Source: Herpetosiphon llansteffanensis (lineage in GTDB: Bacteria > Chloroflexota > Chloroflexia > Chloroflexales > Herpetosiphonaceae). From it: a stretch of DNA of 55,173 bases. Numbering within the stretch: position 1 is the first letter of the stretch; each line of letters opens with the position of its first letter. A program made the translations under genes and the position numbers. Positions 1 to 8,145 of this stretch are shown piece by piece. The notes under the pieces were generated by a model, which did no database searches, was not told where the DNA came from, and worked only from the letters and a program-made list of their open reading frames with translations. The DNA is taken from contig NZ_PUBZ01000100.1 in NCBI RefSeq assembly GCF_003205875.1, positions 1-55,173 of the forward strand, given 5' to 3'.

Positions 1-91
1 GTGCGCTGGTGGCATGCGGTGACGCTTGATACCAATCATCAACGAGGACAGAGAGGATGGTCATCACATCAGACAATGGTATACTGGACAT

Positions 92-137
92 CGACGGAAC
101 TCCTTCTGATGGTGGGTAAGCACTTCCGTCGTTTTTT
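92..137 (+). terminator. Terminator-like hairpin with T-run
   Basis: An 8-bp perfect stem (CGACGGAA at 92-99, TTCCGTCG at 124-131) closes a 24-nt loop and is followed by six T residues. It probably ends a transcript entering from upstream of the window. The loop is longer than usual for an intrinsic terminator. The reading frame that starts at base 1 and crosses this hairpin does not look like a gene. Confidence 0.5.
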
Positions 138-195
138 GTCAAGGAATACGTTCGTGATAACTCACATCAGACGTACTTCATAATTTACTTTCCCG

Positions 196-210
196 TGGCA
201 CAGCATTTGC
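196..210 (+). promoter_or_regulatory. Sigma-54-type -24/-12 promoter upstream of the GlsB-like gene
   Basis: TGGCAC (196-201), five bases, TTGC (207-210) matches the RpoN consensus TGGCAC-N5-TTGCW, with the required GG-N10-GC spacing. The predicted start near 222 gives a leader of about 47 nt before the ATG at 269. Near-identical elements precede csbD (38275) and dps (10104). No enhancer-binding activator gene is in the window. Confidence 0.65.
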
Positions 211-268
211 TTTTATACAACAGCAGATGACAGAATCAATGTGAATAACAAACCTAGGAGGAAATACC

Positions 269-562
269 ATGGAATTCTCAGTGATTGGCTTATTGCTTAT
301 GTTGTTGATCGCCGCAGTGTGTGGGGCCGCAGGCCAAGCAATTGCAGGCTATAGCATGGGCGGTTTGTTGGCCTCAATCGGGGTTGGCTTTATCGGCGCA
401 TTATTAGGCACGTGGATCGCAGGCAACACCGGTTTGCCAGAACTGTTGACGATTGACATCGAAGGCAAGCCATTCCCAATTATCTGGTCGATTATTGGCG
501 CAACCTTGTTTGCCTTGTTGATTTCGTTTGTGCGCGCACCACGTCGCCGTCGTCGCGTCTAA
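269..562 (+). CDS. GlsB/YeaQ/YmgE-type stress-response membrane protein
   Basis: A 97-residue protein of three hydrophobic segments (about residues 5-22, 28-50 and 68-88), rich in Gly and Ala, ending in a basic tail (RAPRRRRRV). Small size, the glycine-rich second helix (GLLASIGVGFIGALLGTW) and the third helix fit the transglycosylase-associated (GlsB/YeaQ/YmgE) family, small inner-membrane proteins induced by stress. The start is fixed by AGGAGG at 256-261, seven bases before the ATG. The gene stands alone, with a sigma-54-type promoter upstream and a strong terminator at 594-627. The family's biochemical role is not known, despite its older name. Confidence 0.85.
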   Translation: MEFSVIGLLLMLLIAAVCGAAGQAIAGYSMGGLLASIGVGFIGALLGTWIAGNTGLPELLTIDIEGKPFPIIWSIIGATLFALLISFVRAPRRRRRV

Positions 563-593
563 ACATTGTAGTAGCCAACTAAAACAAACAGCA

Positions 594-627
594 AGCGTTC
601 TGTCGTCATACGACAGGGCGCTTTTTT
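594..627 (+). terminator. Rho-independent terminator of the GlsB-like gene
   Basis: A 12-bp stem with two G-U pairs (AGCGTTCTGTCG / CGACAGGGCGCT) around a five-base loop, followed by TTTTTT. Confidence 0.85.
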
Positions 628-714
628 GATTCAAAGCAGAATGAGCGTTTGATTAACTTCAGCTGTGCAGCTGCCAATAGTAGCCAAACCGTTTGCTTTA
701 TGTCATGCCAAAAG

Positions 715-743
715 TTGTCAAAAGCAGATGAGACCGCTATACT
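715..743 (+). promoter_or_regulatory. Sigma-70-type promoter of the SGNH hydrolase-MFS pair
   Basis: TTGTCA (715-720), 17 bp, TATACT (738-743). Predicted transcription start is near 750, with a leader of about 53 nt to the chosen ATG at 803. Confidence 0.65.
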
Positions 744-802
744 GCCGTATACGATATTTGCTGTGGATGCCGCAAATATCAGCTTTTCGGCGGAGGTTCT
801 GG

Positions 803-1498
803 ATGGCTGGCCCGTTGGTTTTGCAAGTTGGTGATTGTACGGTTGCTTGTTCCTACGCTTTGCCTCATCAGCGCGGCGATGCTTTGCTTCAAAGCCGCTT
901 GCGCAGTATCTTTGGCGATGAAACGCTGGTTTGCAACGAAGGCCTCGATGGCGAAGCAACTGAGGATTTTCTCAAACGCTATGATCGAACGATGGCTCGC
1001 TATCCCGAAATCGATTTGATTATCGTGCGCTATGGCGTAAACGATCGCAAGCGCTACGGCATTGGGCCATTCGAAGCCAAGTTAATCGAGCTTTGCGATT
1101 TATTCGAGCGTGATTATCCGCAAGCTAACATCATGTTGGAAACCGGAATTTACGTCGATTATCCTGCGCACTATGCGTTCGATCGCAACTCCAAGCTTGA
1201 GCCTGTGTATCGCATGATTAGCAAGCTAGCGCGTCAGCGTGGCTATATAGTCGTCGATATTTTCGAGCGCATGAAACGCGAAACCCAACAAGGCAATTGG
1301 GATCTGCGGGCGCGCGGCTTTGGCTCGGTCGATGAGGATTTTCCGGTGTTGGGGCCAGCGCTTGATCATATTCATGGCCATGATGTGCGTTGGTTTACCA
1401 ATATCCACCCAAATATTCAAGGCATCCAAACGATTGTTGATGAAGAAATCTCCGTAATTACCCAAACCTGGCCAACTGGTTTGCGGGCAATAGCGTGA
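803..1498 (+). CDS. SGNH/GDSL-family hydrolase-like protein with altered catalytic residues
   Basis: A 231-residue cytoplasmic protein. The chosen ATG has CGGAGG at 791-796; longer upstream reading lies before the ribosome site and overlaps the promoter. SGNH blocks are recognisable: block I VGDC (G10-D11-C12), block II with NEG near residue 46, block III GVND (78-81) and block V IHPN (H202). The block I nucleophile position is Cys, not Ser, and the Asp normally three residues before the block V His is Thr199. The fold is therefore supported, but ordinary esterase chemistry is not assured. The stop TGA is followed after 8 bases by the MFS gene, so the two are probably co-transcribed. Substrate unknown. 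Confidence 0.7.
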   Translation: MAGPLVLQVGDCTVACSYALPHQRGDALLQSRLRSIFGDETLVCNEGLDGEATEDFLKRYDRTMARYPEIDLIIVRYGVNDRKRYGIGPFEAKLIELCDLFERDYPQANIMLETGIYVDYPAHYAFDRNSKLEPVYRMISKLARQRGYIVVDIFERMKRETQQGNWDLRARGFGSVDEDFPVLGPALDHIHGHDVRWFTNIHPNIQGIQTIVDEEISVITQTWPTGLRAIA

Positions 1499-1506
1499 GG
1501 AGTATT

Positions 1507-2724
1507 ATGCAGCAGGTACCTTCGGCGCATGTGCGTCATCCAATGTGGCCCATTTATCTTTGTGTTGCAGTAACTGCGCTTGGCATTGGGATTATCAATC
1601 CGTTGATTCCGCATTTGCTTGAAGATAATGGCGCTGATGAATTTATCGTGGGCTTGAGCACCAGTGTGATGTTTGCCAGCCTTGTGCTGACCGGCATGCC
1701 GATTGGCCGCACGATTGATAAATTTGGCATTCGGCTCTTTTTGATTGTGGGATTAATTTCCTACACCGTTGCCATGCTGGCAATGCCTTGGACGAGTAGC
1801 ATTCCGCTGTTTTTTATGTGGCGGATCTTCGAAGGGATTGGCTGGTCGTGTGTTTGGACTGCCGCCGAAACCTATGTGAGCCGCGTCAGTTCGCCCGAAC
1901 AGCGGGGCCATAATACAGCGGTTTACGGCATGTCGCTGGCCAGTGGTACAGCGGCAGGCCCAATTATTGGCACGGCAGTTTTGCAATTAACCGGCAGCCA
2001 TATCATGCCATTTTTTGTGGCGGTTGGCGCGGCTATTTTGGCCACCGTCATTGTTGTGTTGGTTGTGCCTGAGCCGCATGTGGCCCATACTGAGCATGAA
2101 AGCGGCGGCGTGAGCTTCAAAATCACCAGACCGTTGATCTTGCCCTTGGCAATTGCCTTCCTGTATGGCTATGGCACGTTATCGCTGGTTTCGTTGCTGC
2201 CAACCCTCAACTATAGTAATTGGGAGCTTGGTACGCTGATTTCGGTGACCGTGATTGCCAATATTGTGGCCCAAGTGCCAATTGGCCGTATGCTCGATCG
2301 CTATGGCTATCGGCCTTTGCTGATCGGCTCGTTATCGTTGCTTTCTGGCGCGGCGCTCTTTGCTACCTTGCACCCACCATTTTTGCTAACCCTCTTTTTG
2401 GGCATGTTGCTCGGCGCGTTTGCTGGCACGCTCTACCCAATTGGGCTAGCAGTGTTGGCGGCGCGGGTTCCACCAGCCAAGTTGGGCGGTGCTAGCGGGA
2501 TGTTTACCGTCTGCTATGGCCTTGGCAGTTTTGTGGGGCCAGCATTAACCGGTGGCGTAATGGCTTGGGTTGGCGATAAACATAGCGATCAAGCGTTGTT
2601 TGGCACGATTGGTTGTTTGGTATTGGCACTCTTGGTCTTGATTATGACCGGGATTGATCGAATCAACGTTAAAGAGGAACATCCGGTGAGCGTTGCTTCG
2701 ACCGGCATCAAACCACCAATGTAA
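1507..2724 (+). CDS. Major facilitator superfamily transporter
   Basis: A 405-residue polytopic membrane protein with about 12 hydrophobic segments. The MFS loop motif is visible in both halves: GRTIDKFGIR after helix 2 and GRMLDRYGYR after helix 8, which gives the twofold pseudo-symmetry of the family. The ATG at 1507 has GAGGAG just upstream, overlapping the stop of the SGNH-like gene, so translation may be coupled. A GTG four codons earlier is less likely. Probably a drug/proton antiporter or sugar efflux carrier. The substrate cannot be read from the sequence, and the hydrolase neighbour may act on the transported compound. Confidence 0.85.
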   Translation: MQQVPSAHVRHPMWPIYLCVAVTALGIGIINPLIPHLLEDNGADEFIVGLSTSVMFASLVLTGMPIGRTIDKFGIRLFLIVGLISYTVAMLAMPWTSSIPLFFMWRIFEGIGWSCVWTAAETYVSRVSSPEQRGHNTAVYGMSLASGTAAGPIIGTAVLQLTGSHIMPFFVAVGAAILATVIVVLVVPEPHVAHTEHESGGVSFKITRPLILPLAIAFLYGYGTLSLVSLLPTLNYSNWELGTLISVTVIANIVAQVPIGRMLDRYGYRPLLIGSLSLLSGAALFATLHPPFLLTLFLGMLLGAFAGTLYPIGLAVLAARVPPAKLGGASGMFTVCYGLGSFVGPALTGGVMAWVGDKHSDQALFGTIGCLVLALLVLIMTGIDRINVKEEHPVSVASTGIKPPM

Positions 2725-2744
2725 ATCGATAGGTTCTATGACGA

Positions 2745-2770
2745 AAGGCTGGCACGTTGCCAGCCTTTTG
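2745..2770 (+). terminator. Rho-independent terminator of the MFS gene
   Basis: A 10-bp stem (AAGGCTGGCA / TGCCAGCCTT) with a three-base loop and a TTTTG tail. The stem includes TGGCAC by chance; it is not a sigma-54 site because TTGC is not at the right spacing. Confidence 0.85.
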
Positions 2771-2792
2771 TTTTGCCTAAAAACATTGGTTA

Positions 2793-2823
2793 AACAAAAA
2801 ACTCAGCACTGCTGCTGAGTTTT
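2793..2823 (-). terminator. Terminator of tRNA-Gln
   Basis: On the minus strand AACTCAGCA and TGCTGAGTT form a 9-bp stem with a short loop followed by a T-run. It lies only a few bases beyond the encoded CCA of tRNA-Gln. Confidence 0.75.
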
Positions 2824-2825
2824 GT

Positions 2826-2899
2826 TGGCTGGCGGACCAGGATTCGAACCTAGATAAACAGTGCCAAAAACTGTTGTCCTACCTTTAGACGATCCGCCA
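2826..2899 (-). tRNA. tRNA-Gln (anticodon TTG)
   Basis: Read on the minus strand this is a 74-nt tRNA. The acceptor stem is TGGCGGA / TCCGCCA with discriminator G and an encoded CCA (complement at 2826-2828). The anticodon stem ACAGT/ACTGT closes the seven-base loop TTTTGGC, giving anticodon TTG at positions 34-36. The T arm has GGTTCGAATCC. It reads CAA (and CAG by wobble) codons. It has its own promoter (2937-2965) and terminator (2793-2823), so it is a single-gene unit. Confidence 0.95.
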
Positions 2900-2936
2900 T
2901 CACCGAGTTATCTTCAACGTTTCCGTCGACATTGAT

Positions 2937-2965
2937 AGTATAGCATAGACTGTTCTTTTTTGCAA
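2937..2965 (-). promoter_or_regulatory. Promoter of tRNA-Gln
   Basis: On the minus strand TTGCAA (2960-2965), 17 bp, TATACT (2937-2942), about 38 bp before the mature 5' end at 2899. Confidence 0.65.
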
Positions 2966-3098
2966 ATCCGACAAAAGTCGTAACTTGTAAACCAGCTCAG
3001 CGGGGCAAAACTCCTGCCAAATTGCTCATTCGGCCATGCCAAAAAACGCCAATCTGTGTATCTAGTGATTGCTATTGGCGCTTCAATCGGGGGTGGCT

Positions 3099-6000
3099 AT
3101 GCGACAGTATTTCTGGTTCTGGCTGCTGTTAGGGTGGCTCTGGCCGCTACCAACTCAAGCCCAAAGCAATCCAGCGCAGGTTGTGCTCAACGAATTCTTG
3201 GCGATTCCTAGCACTGGCAGCGAGTTTGTCGAGCTGTATAATCCAACGTCAACGGCAATTGATCTCAGCGGCTGGGCGATTGATGATATGGAAGGTGGTA
3301 GCAGCCCCAAAATTTTGCCCGCCCCAACCATTCTTGCGCCCAATGCTTGGTTAGTCGTGTCGCTGAGCAATATGTTGAATAATAGCGGCGATCAGGTGCG
3401 CTTGCTCAATCCTGCTGGCAACGTGATCGACCAATATAGCTATTCAAATGCCAGTCTTGGCCTTTCGTGGAGCCGCATGCCCGATGGCACTGGCGCTTGG
3501 CAAGCATCCACTCAGCCAACCCCGGGTGCGGCGAATGCCAGCCAAAGCCCAGCTACAGCAACCCCAACCACCAGTGTTGAGCCAACCAGCACAAATTTAC
3601 CAACCAACACTGCCACCGCCATCCCAAGCATAACCAGCACTGCAACCCCAATTCCAACCTTGGTTGCCTCGCCAACGCCTGTGCCAAGCGCAACGCCGCT
3701 GCCAAACCCAGAATTAATTCGGCTCAACGAATTTATGGCTGTGCCGAGTGCTGGCAAAGAATGGGTCGAGTTGTATAACGCTGGCGAGCACACGGTCAAT
3801 TTGCATGGTTGGCAACTTGACGATGCCGCCGATGGAGCTAGCCCAATCCTGCTTGAAGCAAGCATGTTGCCTGCGAGTTGGCTTGTGATTTCGATGACCA
3901 ATACTTATAACAATAGCGGCGATGAGCTACGCTTATTTGATTCAGCTGGGCGCTTGATCGATACGTTTAGCTATAGCGCCACCAACAGCAACCGCACGTG
4001 GGCCAGAGTTCCTGATGGCAACGGCGCTTGGCTCGCTAATCGTGCTCCAAGCCTTGGTCAAAGCAATCCGCTTGATGTTCCAGTTGCGCCAATCCAGGCC
4101 CGCATTTTAATCAACGAAGTTATGAGCCAACCAATTAGCGGGACTGATTGGATCGAACTCTATAATCTTGGCCCTGATGCGCTTGATCTCAAGGGTTGGA
4201 AAATTGACGATCAGCTTGCTGCTGGCGGCGCGGCGCATACAATTCAAAATTCAACAATTATTAGCCCAAGTTCATGGCTGCTGATTCCAGTTGGTACATT
4301 GTTGAATGCTGAGCTTGATAGTGTGCATTTAATCACCGATCAAGGCGTGGTAACTGATACCTTCGATTACGCTAGCAGCATGCTCGAACGCACATGGAGC
4401 CGCATGCCTGACGGCGCAACAACTTGGCAAGCAGCTTCGCGAGCTAGCCCTGCCATGGCCAATCGCCAAAATTCTAGCCCTGAACCAAACCAATTGCTGA
4501 TCAACGAAGTTTTGGCTTGGCCGACAACTGGCGAGGAATTTGTCGAATTGTATAACGCTGGAGATACAGCAATTGATTTAAGTGGTTGGTGGCTTGATGA
4601 TCAAGCGAATGCTGGTGGCACAGCGCTGCGTATTCCCGACGATACGATTATCGCGCCACACAGTTGGTATAGCATCTCCAGTAGTGGTTTGCTGAATGAT
4701 AACGGTGATGTTGTGCGCTTACTCGATTATCGTTTGCAAGAATATGCGGTCTGGAACTATAGCTCGGCCTTGCAGGGTTTATCTGCTGGGCGCTGGCCCG
4801 ATGGTGGCCTGAATTGGTACAGCGGCATGCGCGCCAGCCCCAATAATCGCAATCATGCCCTCGCTGCAATTCCCTCAGGCGTAGTGATTAATGAAATTTC
4901 GCCGCTTGGCCAAGAATGGATCGAGCTGTATTCGACGAATGCTGATGTGATTGATTTAACTGGTTGGGGCATGAGCGATAGTTCTGGCACAACATTGAGG
5001 TTTCCTGCCAAAACTACCATTCAGCAAGGCCAATTTTTTACCATAACCTTGAGTAATTTGCTCAATGACAGCGGCGATAGCGTGCAACTGGCCATGGCTG
5101 ATGGCCGCATCGTTGATCAATTAAGCTATACCAAGCCTTTGGCTCATACGACATGGAGCCGGATTCCTGACGCTGGCAGTTGGCAGAATAATGCGCCAGC
5201 TACGCCAAATCAACCCAATCGTGCACCGCAACCAACCGCCGTACCAGCTACCAAAACGCCAAAGCCAACAGCGACCAAGAAACCAACCGTAACCCCAAGA
5301 GCAACCGCCAAACCGAAAGCGTCCAAGCCTAAAGCCACTACTCAGCCAACGCTGGTAGCAAATGCCAAATATCCTCAGCTTCAGATTAACGAAGTTGTGC
5401 CTGCGCCCCGAGCGATCGATTGGAATGCTGATGGTGAAAGCAATAGCAACGACGAATGGATTGAACTGTACAATCCAAATAGCTATCAGGTCGATTTAAC
5501 GGGCTGGCAATTGGATGATCAGGCTGATGCTGGCTCGCGGCCTTGGCGTTTGCCCGCTGGAATGAGCATTGCGGCCAATGGCTATCTGGTAATTTTTGCC
5601 AGCCAAAGCAAATTAAGCCTCACCAACTCTGGCGAAGAGCTACGCTTGCTCCAGCCCAATGCAGTGGTTGCCGATTTGGTTAGCTATGCCAAATTGGATT
5701 ATGACCATAGTTGGGGCCGCCACCCAAGCAGCCAACAATGGCAAAGCTTTGCCCAACCAAGCCCCAAACAAGCCAATAATTCAGCCCAAACCGACTCGGT
5801 TGCTACGAAAATCAGTTTGCGCGCCGCCCACCAAGCAGCAATTGATAGTCGGGTGTTGGTTGAAGGCGTGGTTAGTGCTGAACTTAATTTGTTTCGCCAA
5901 CGTGCTTTCTATGTGCAAGATTCAACGGCAGGCATCTTGGTTTTTATCAGCAACAATGTCGCTTTGCCAAGCCTAAAACAAGGCATGATTGTGCAAATTC

Positions 6001-6794
6001 AGGCAACAGTTGGCAGCTATCATCAAGAGCCACAGCTGATTGTGGCAGCGGCTAACGATCTCAAAATCATCAAACAACAAGCAGATTTAGTCATTCACAG
6101 CCCAAATACGCTTGATCAAGCCTCACTTGGCCAGTTGGTAAAACTGAAATTGCGCTTCAAGCAACGCAACGCCGATAGTTTCGTGGTCGAGTTCGGCTCG
6201 CAACAGGTGCAATTGCGTTTGGCGCAAGGCCAAACATTGCCCCAACTGCCAAGCACAACCCAATTAACCGCAACTGGCATCGTTAGCCGCTACGATGCGG
6301 TTTGGCGTTTGCAAGTGCGCACTGTGGCCGATTTGGGCTTGCCGCAACGCTTGCCCGCGACCAGCCAACCAAACTTGCCCAAGCTCTGGGCTTTGGTGCT
6401 TGGCTTAATTGGGCTTGGCTGGCTGGTTCGCGGCTATGGATTCACTGGCGGAATAATTCCCAGACAAGGTGTTTTAGTTCAGGCAAAATTAACGATTCTA
6501 AGGCCAAGCGCACCGCGCCCGACGAACCAGGCATACAAAAAACCAAGGTTCGGCCAGCGATTCCGGCGGTTGCGCGTGAAAGCATGGCTCCAGCGCCAAT
6601 GTCGTTGTAGGAGAGCATGCGGAAAATCTCGCCAAAACCAGGTAATTTTTTATCCAGCAATGGCTCAATTGCCTCGATTGTGGCATCGCGGCGGGCAATG
6701 CCAGTGCCGCCATTGGTTAATACTGCGTCGCAATCGCTGCGGGCAATGCATTGCTGCACAAACTCAGCCACCTGATCCGGTTCGTCGGGAATAA
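3099..6794 (+). CDS. Secreted multi-lamin-tail-domain (LTD) protein with OB-fold-like domain
   Basis: A long exported protein. The ATG at 3099 starts an N-terminal signal sequence (hydrophobic FWFWLLLGWLWPLP, then AQA cleavage region); a TTG 30 bases earlier is possible. Six lamin-tail domains follow, each opening with a variant of INE...EWIELYN and containing DLSGW and an SGD(E/S)..RL segment: about residues 24-144, 205-317, 334-457, 464-584, 590-704 and 760-887. Thr/Pro-rich linkers lie at about 145-204 and 709-757. Residues about 904-994 (VLVEGVVSAELN...FYVQDSTAGILVF) resemble the OB-fold of YhcR-type extracellular nucleases, but no nuclease domain is present. A C-terminal membrane helix spans about 1095-1114. 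The last 117 codons (6442-6794) lie antisense to moaB and look non-native, so the true end is probably near 6450. Likely a cell-surface adhesin or structural protein. Confidence 0.75.
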   Translation: MRQYFWFWLLLGWLWPLPTQAQSNPAQVVLNEFLAIPSTGSEFVELYNPTSTAIDLSGWAIDDMEGGSSPKILPAPTILAPNAWLVVSLSNMLNNSGDQVRLLNPAGNVIDQYSYSNASLGLSWSRMPDGTGAWQASTQPTPGAANASQSPATATPTTSVEPTSTNLPTNTATAIPSITSTATPIPTLVASPTPVPSATPLPNPELIRLNEFMAVPSAGKEWVELYNAGEHTVNLHGWQLDDAADGASPILLEASMLPASWLVISMTNTYNNSGDELRLFDSAGRLIDTFSYSATNSNRTWARVPDGNGAWLANRAPSLGQSNPLDVPVAPIQARILINEVMSQPISGTDWIELYNLGPDALDLKGWKIDDQLAAGGAAHTIQNSTIISPSSWLLIPVGTLLNAELDSVHLITDQGVVTDTFDYASSMLERTWSRMPDGATTWQAASRASPAMANRQNSSPEPNQLLINEVLAWPTTGEEFVELYNAGDTAIDLSGWWLDDQANAGGTALRIPDDTIIAPHSWYSISSSGLLNDNGDVVRLLDYRLQEYAVWNYSSALQGLSAGRWPDGGLNWYSGMRASPNNRNHALAAIPSGVVINEISPLGQEWIELYSTNADVIDLTGWGMSDSSGTTLRFPAKTTIQQGQFFTITLSNLLNDSGDSVQLAMADGRIVDQLSYTKPLAHTTWSRIPDAGSWQNNAPATPNQPNRAPQPTAVPATKTPKPTATKKPTVTPRATAKPKASKPKATTQPTLVANAKYPQLQINEVVPAPRAIDWNADGESNSNDEWIELYNPNSYQVDLTGWQLDDQADAGSRPWRLPAGMSIAANGYLVIFASQSKLSLTNSGEELRLLQPNAVVADLVSYAKLDYDHSWGRHPSSQQWQSFAQPSPKQANNSAQTDSVATKISLRAAHQAAIDSRVLVEGVVSAELNLFRQRAFYVQDSTAGILVFISNNVALPSLKQGMIVQIQATVGSYHQEPQLIVAAANDLKIIKQQADLVIHSPNTLDQASLGQLVKLKLRFKQRNADSFVVEFGSQQVQLRLAQGQTLPQLPSTTQLTATGIVSRYDAVWRLQVRTVADLGLPQRLPATSQPNLPKLWALVLGLIGLGWLVRGYGFTGGIIPRQGVLVQAKLTILRPSAPRPTNQAYKKPRFGQRFRRLRVKAWLQRQCRCRRACGKSRQNQVIFYPAMAQLPRLWHRGGQCQCRHWLILRRNRCGQCIAAQTQPPDPVRRE

Positions 6795-6957
6795 TGCGAT
6801 ATTCGACGATTTCAAAGCCTGCGGCGGTTAATAATTCTTGGGCAAGCGCTCCGCTCTTATCGGTTTCGATACTGCGTGTATCGCTAATCGTAATAATTGC
6901 ACAACGGACTAGCGCTTGATGTTGCGCTGCTGCCTCGGCATGATCTTCGTAGCCCAT
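6442..6957 (-). CDS. MoaB/MogA-family molybdopterin biosynthesis protein
   Basis: A 171-residue protein; the ATG at 6957 has GAAGGAGG four bases upstream. Family motifs are intact: ITISDTRS near the N-terminus, TNGGTG followed by RDATIE, then PGFGEIFRMLSY and the SRATAGIAG segment. MogA/MoaB proteins adenylylate molybdopterin before metal insertion. No other cofactor gene is adjacent, so the gene stands alone, convergent with the LTD protein gene, whose frame reads through it on the opposite strand. It shares a short divergent promoter region with the TolB-like gene at 7059. MoaB and MogA cannot be told apart here. Confidence 0.9.
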   Translation of the reverse strand: MGYEDHAEAAAQHQALVRCAIITISDTRSIETDKSGALAQELLTAAGFEIVEYRIIPDEPDQVAEFVQQCIARSDCDAVLTNGGTGIARRDATIEAIEPLLDKKLPGFGEIFRMLSYNDIGAGAMLSRATAGIAGRTLVFCMPGSSGAVRLALESLILPELKHLVWELFRQ

Positions 6958-7002
6958 ATGACCTCCTTCACTAAATTGGGCATTCTGCCTATCGTAGCGC
7001 AT

Positions 7003-7031
7003 TTGCTCAAAGCTGGCTATAGGGTGATAAT
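7003..7031 (+). promoter_or_regulatory. Probable sigma-70-type promoter of the TolB-like gene
   Basis: TTGCTC (7003-7008), 17 bp, GATAAT (7026-7031); predicted start near 7038, 21 nt before the ATG. Confidence 0.45.
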
Positions 7032-7058
7032 CAAGCCAAGTATGTCCAAGGAGTCGTC

Positions 7059-8141
7059 ATGGATCAGATAGGTCGTCGAACATTAACGAGTTTATCGGTG
7101 GGCTTGGTTGCAATTGTGATTTTGCTGGTCGCAATTGGCCAACAGCCTACTGCCAGCCAAGGTTCTAGCAACCCTAGCAATCAACAACAAGTCAGTGGCA
7201 TTTTATTTTTGCGCAACCCTTCGCAGCAAGCAGAGTTATGGCGTTCTGATGCGAATGGTCAGGGCCAACAATTGCTTGTGCCGCAAATTAGCGATTACAG
7301 CCTGAGCCCCGATGGACGCAAAATTGCTTATGCAACCCAAGCCGAAGCCCAACCAAGCAGGATCGAGATTTTCGATCTGACCCAAAATCAGGTGATTACC
7401 AGCACTGGCGCTGCCGATTGGACTGGCTATACGCCGAATTGGTCGCCTGCTGATAACGCGATTGTCTATGAACGGCGCACGATTGGCACTGGTGGCGTTG
7501 GTTCGCCCAAACTTTGGCTGATGCAGCCCGATGGGACTCAAGTTAGTCCGGTTGTCAAAGGCGGCGATGTGGTTACCTTTGGCGCACATTGGTCGAACGC
7601 TGGCCAGATGTTGGGTTTTACCGATCCGTTGCGCAACGAATTGGTGTTGTTTGATTTTAGTGATGTGCTACGGCGGATTCCATTTAGCGGCGATTTCGAT
7701 TGGTCGCCTGATGATCAGCGTTTGGTTATTAGTGTGCTGCGTGAAACCCAAGCTGGTTTTCGCAACGAGTTGGTGTTGTTTGATTTGGCGAGTGAGCAGC
7801 AAACGCCTTTGGCCAGCCAACCTGATACCGATGACTTTACGCCAAGTTGGTCGCCTGATGGTAAGCAAATCGCGTTTGTGCGGCGGACTCGTGAAGTACC
7901 ACGCGGCGAGATTTGGGTGGTGAATGCTGATGGTAGCGATCCACGGGCTATAACCGCTGGTGGTGGCTACGATAATGTCGATCCTCAATGGACACCAGAT
8001 AGCCAACAATTGCTTTGGACGCGCTTAACCATTGGTTCGGCCAATGTGCCTTCGGCCATTTGGACGGCTAATCTGGCCGATAATGCGGAGCCACGGGTGT
8101 TGATTGAAAATGCCACCCAAGCTCGTTGGATAGTTGAGTAA
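7059..8141 (+). CDS. TolB-like beta-propeller protein, exported or membrane-anchored
   Basis: A 360-residue protein with AAGGAG just before the ATG. Residues about 8-28 form one hydrophobic signal or anchor helix, followed by a Ser/Asn/Gln-rich spacer. The rest is a series of PD40/TolB-type blades, each with a variant of (Y/F)SLSPDGRKIAY: YSLSPDGRKIAYA, PNWSPADNAIVYE, FDWSPDDQRLVIS, PSWSPDGKQIAFV, PQWTPDSQQLLWT. Such propellers are usually binding platforms. There is no Pal or Tol partner here, as expected if the cell lacks a classical outer membrane. The stop nearly touches the start of the next gene, so the two are likely co-transcribed. Confidence 0.8.
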   Translation: MDQIGRRTLTSLSVGLVAIVILLVAIGQQPTASQGSSNPSNQQQVSGILFLRNPSQQAELWRSDANGQGQQLLVPQISDYSLSPDGRKIAYATQAEAQPSRIEIFDLTQNQVITSTGAADWTGYTPNWSPADNAIVYERRTIGTGGVGSPKLWLMQPDGTQVSPVVKGGDVVTFGAHWSNAGQMLGFTDPLRNELVLFDFSDVLRRIPFSGDFDWSPDDQRLVISVLRETQAGFRNELVLFDLASEQQTPLASQPDTDDFTPSWSPDGKQIAFVRRTREVPRGEIWVVNADGSDPRAITAGGGYDNVDPQWTPDSQQLLWTRLTIGSANVPSAIWTANLADNAEPRVLIENATQARWIVE

Positions 8142-8145
8142 ACAG

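Noticed and set aside
1-183. 60-residue frame at the start of the window
   Set aside because: It starts with GTG at the edge, has no ribosome site, and crosses a terminator-like hairpin; the residues look random.
2745-2770. TGGCAC as a fourth sigma-54 site
   Set aside because: It is inside the MFS terminator stem, and TTGC is not at the right spacing.
3512-3901. Val/Gly-rich minus-strand frame opposite the LTD gene
   Set aside because: Shadow of the Thr/Pro-rich linker; composition is explained by the opposite strand.
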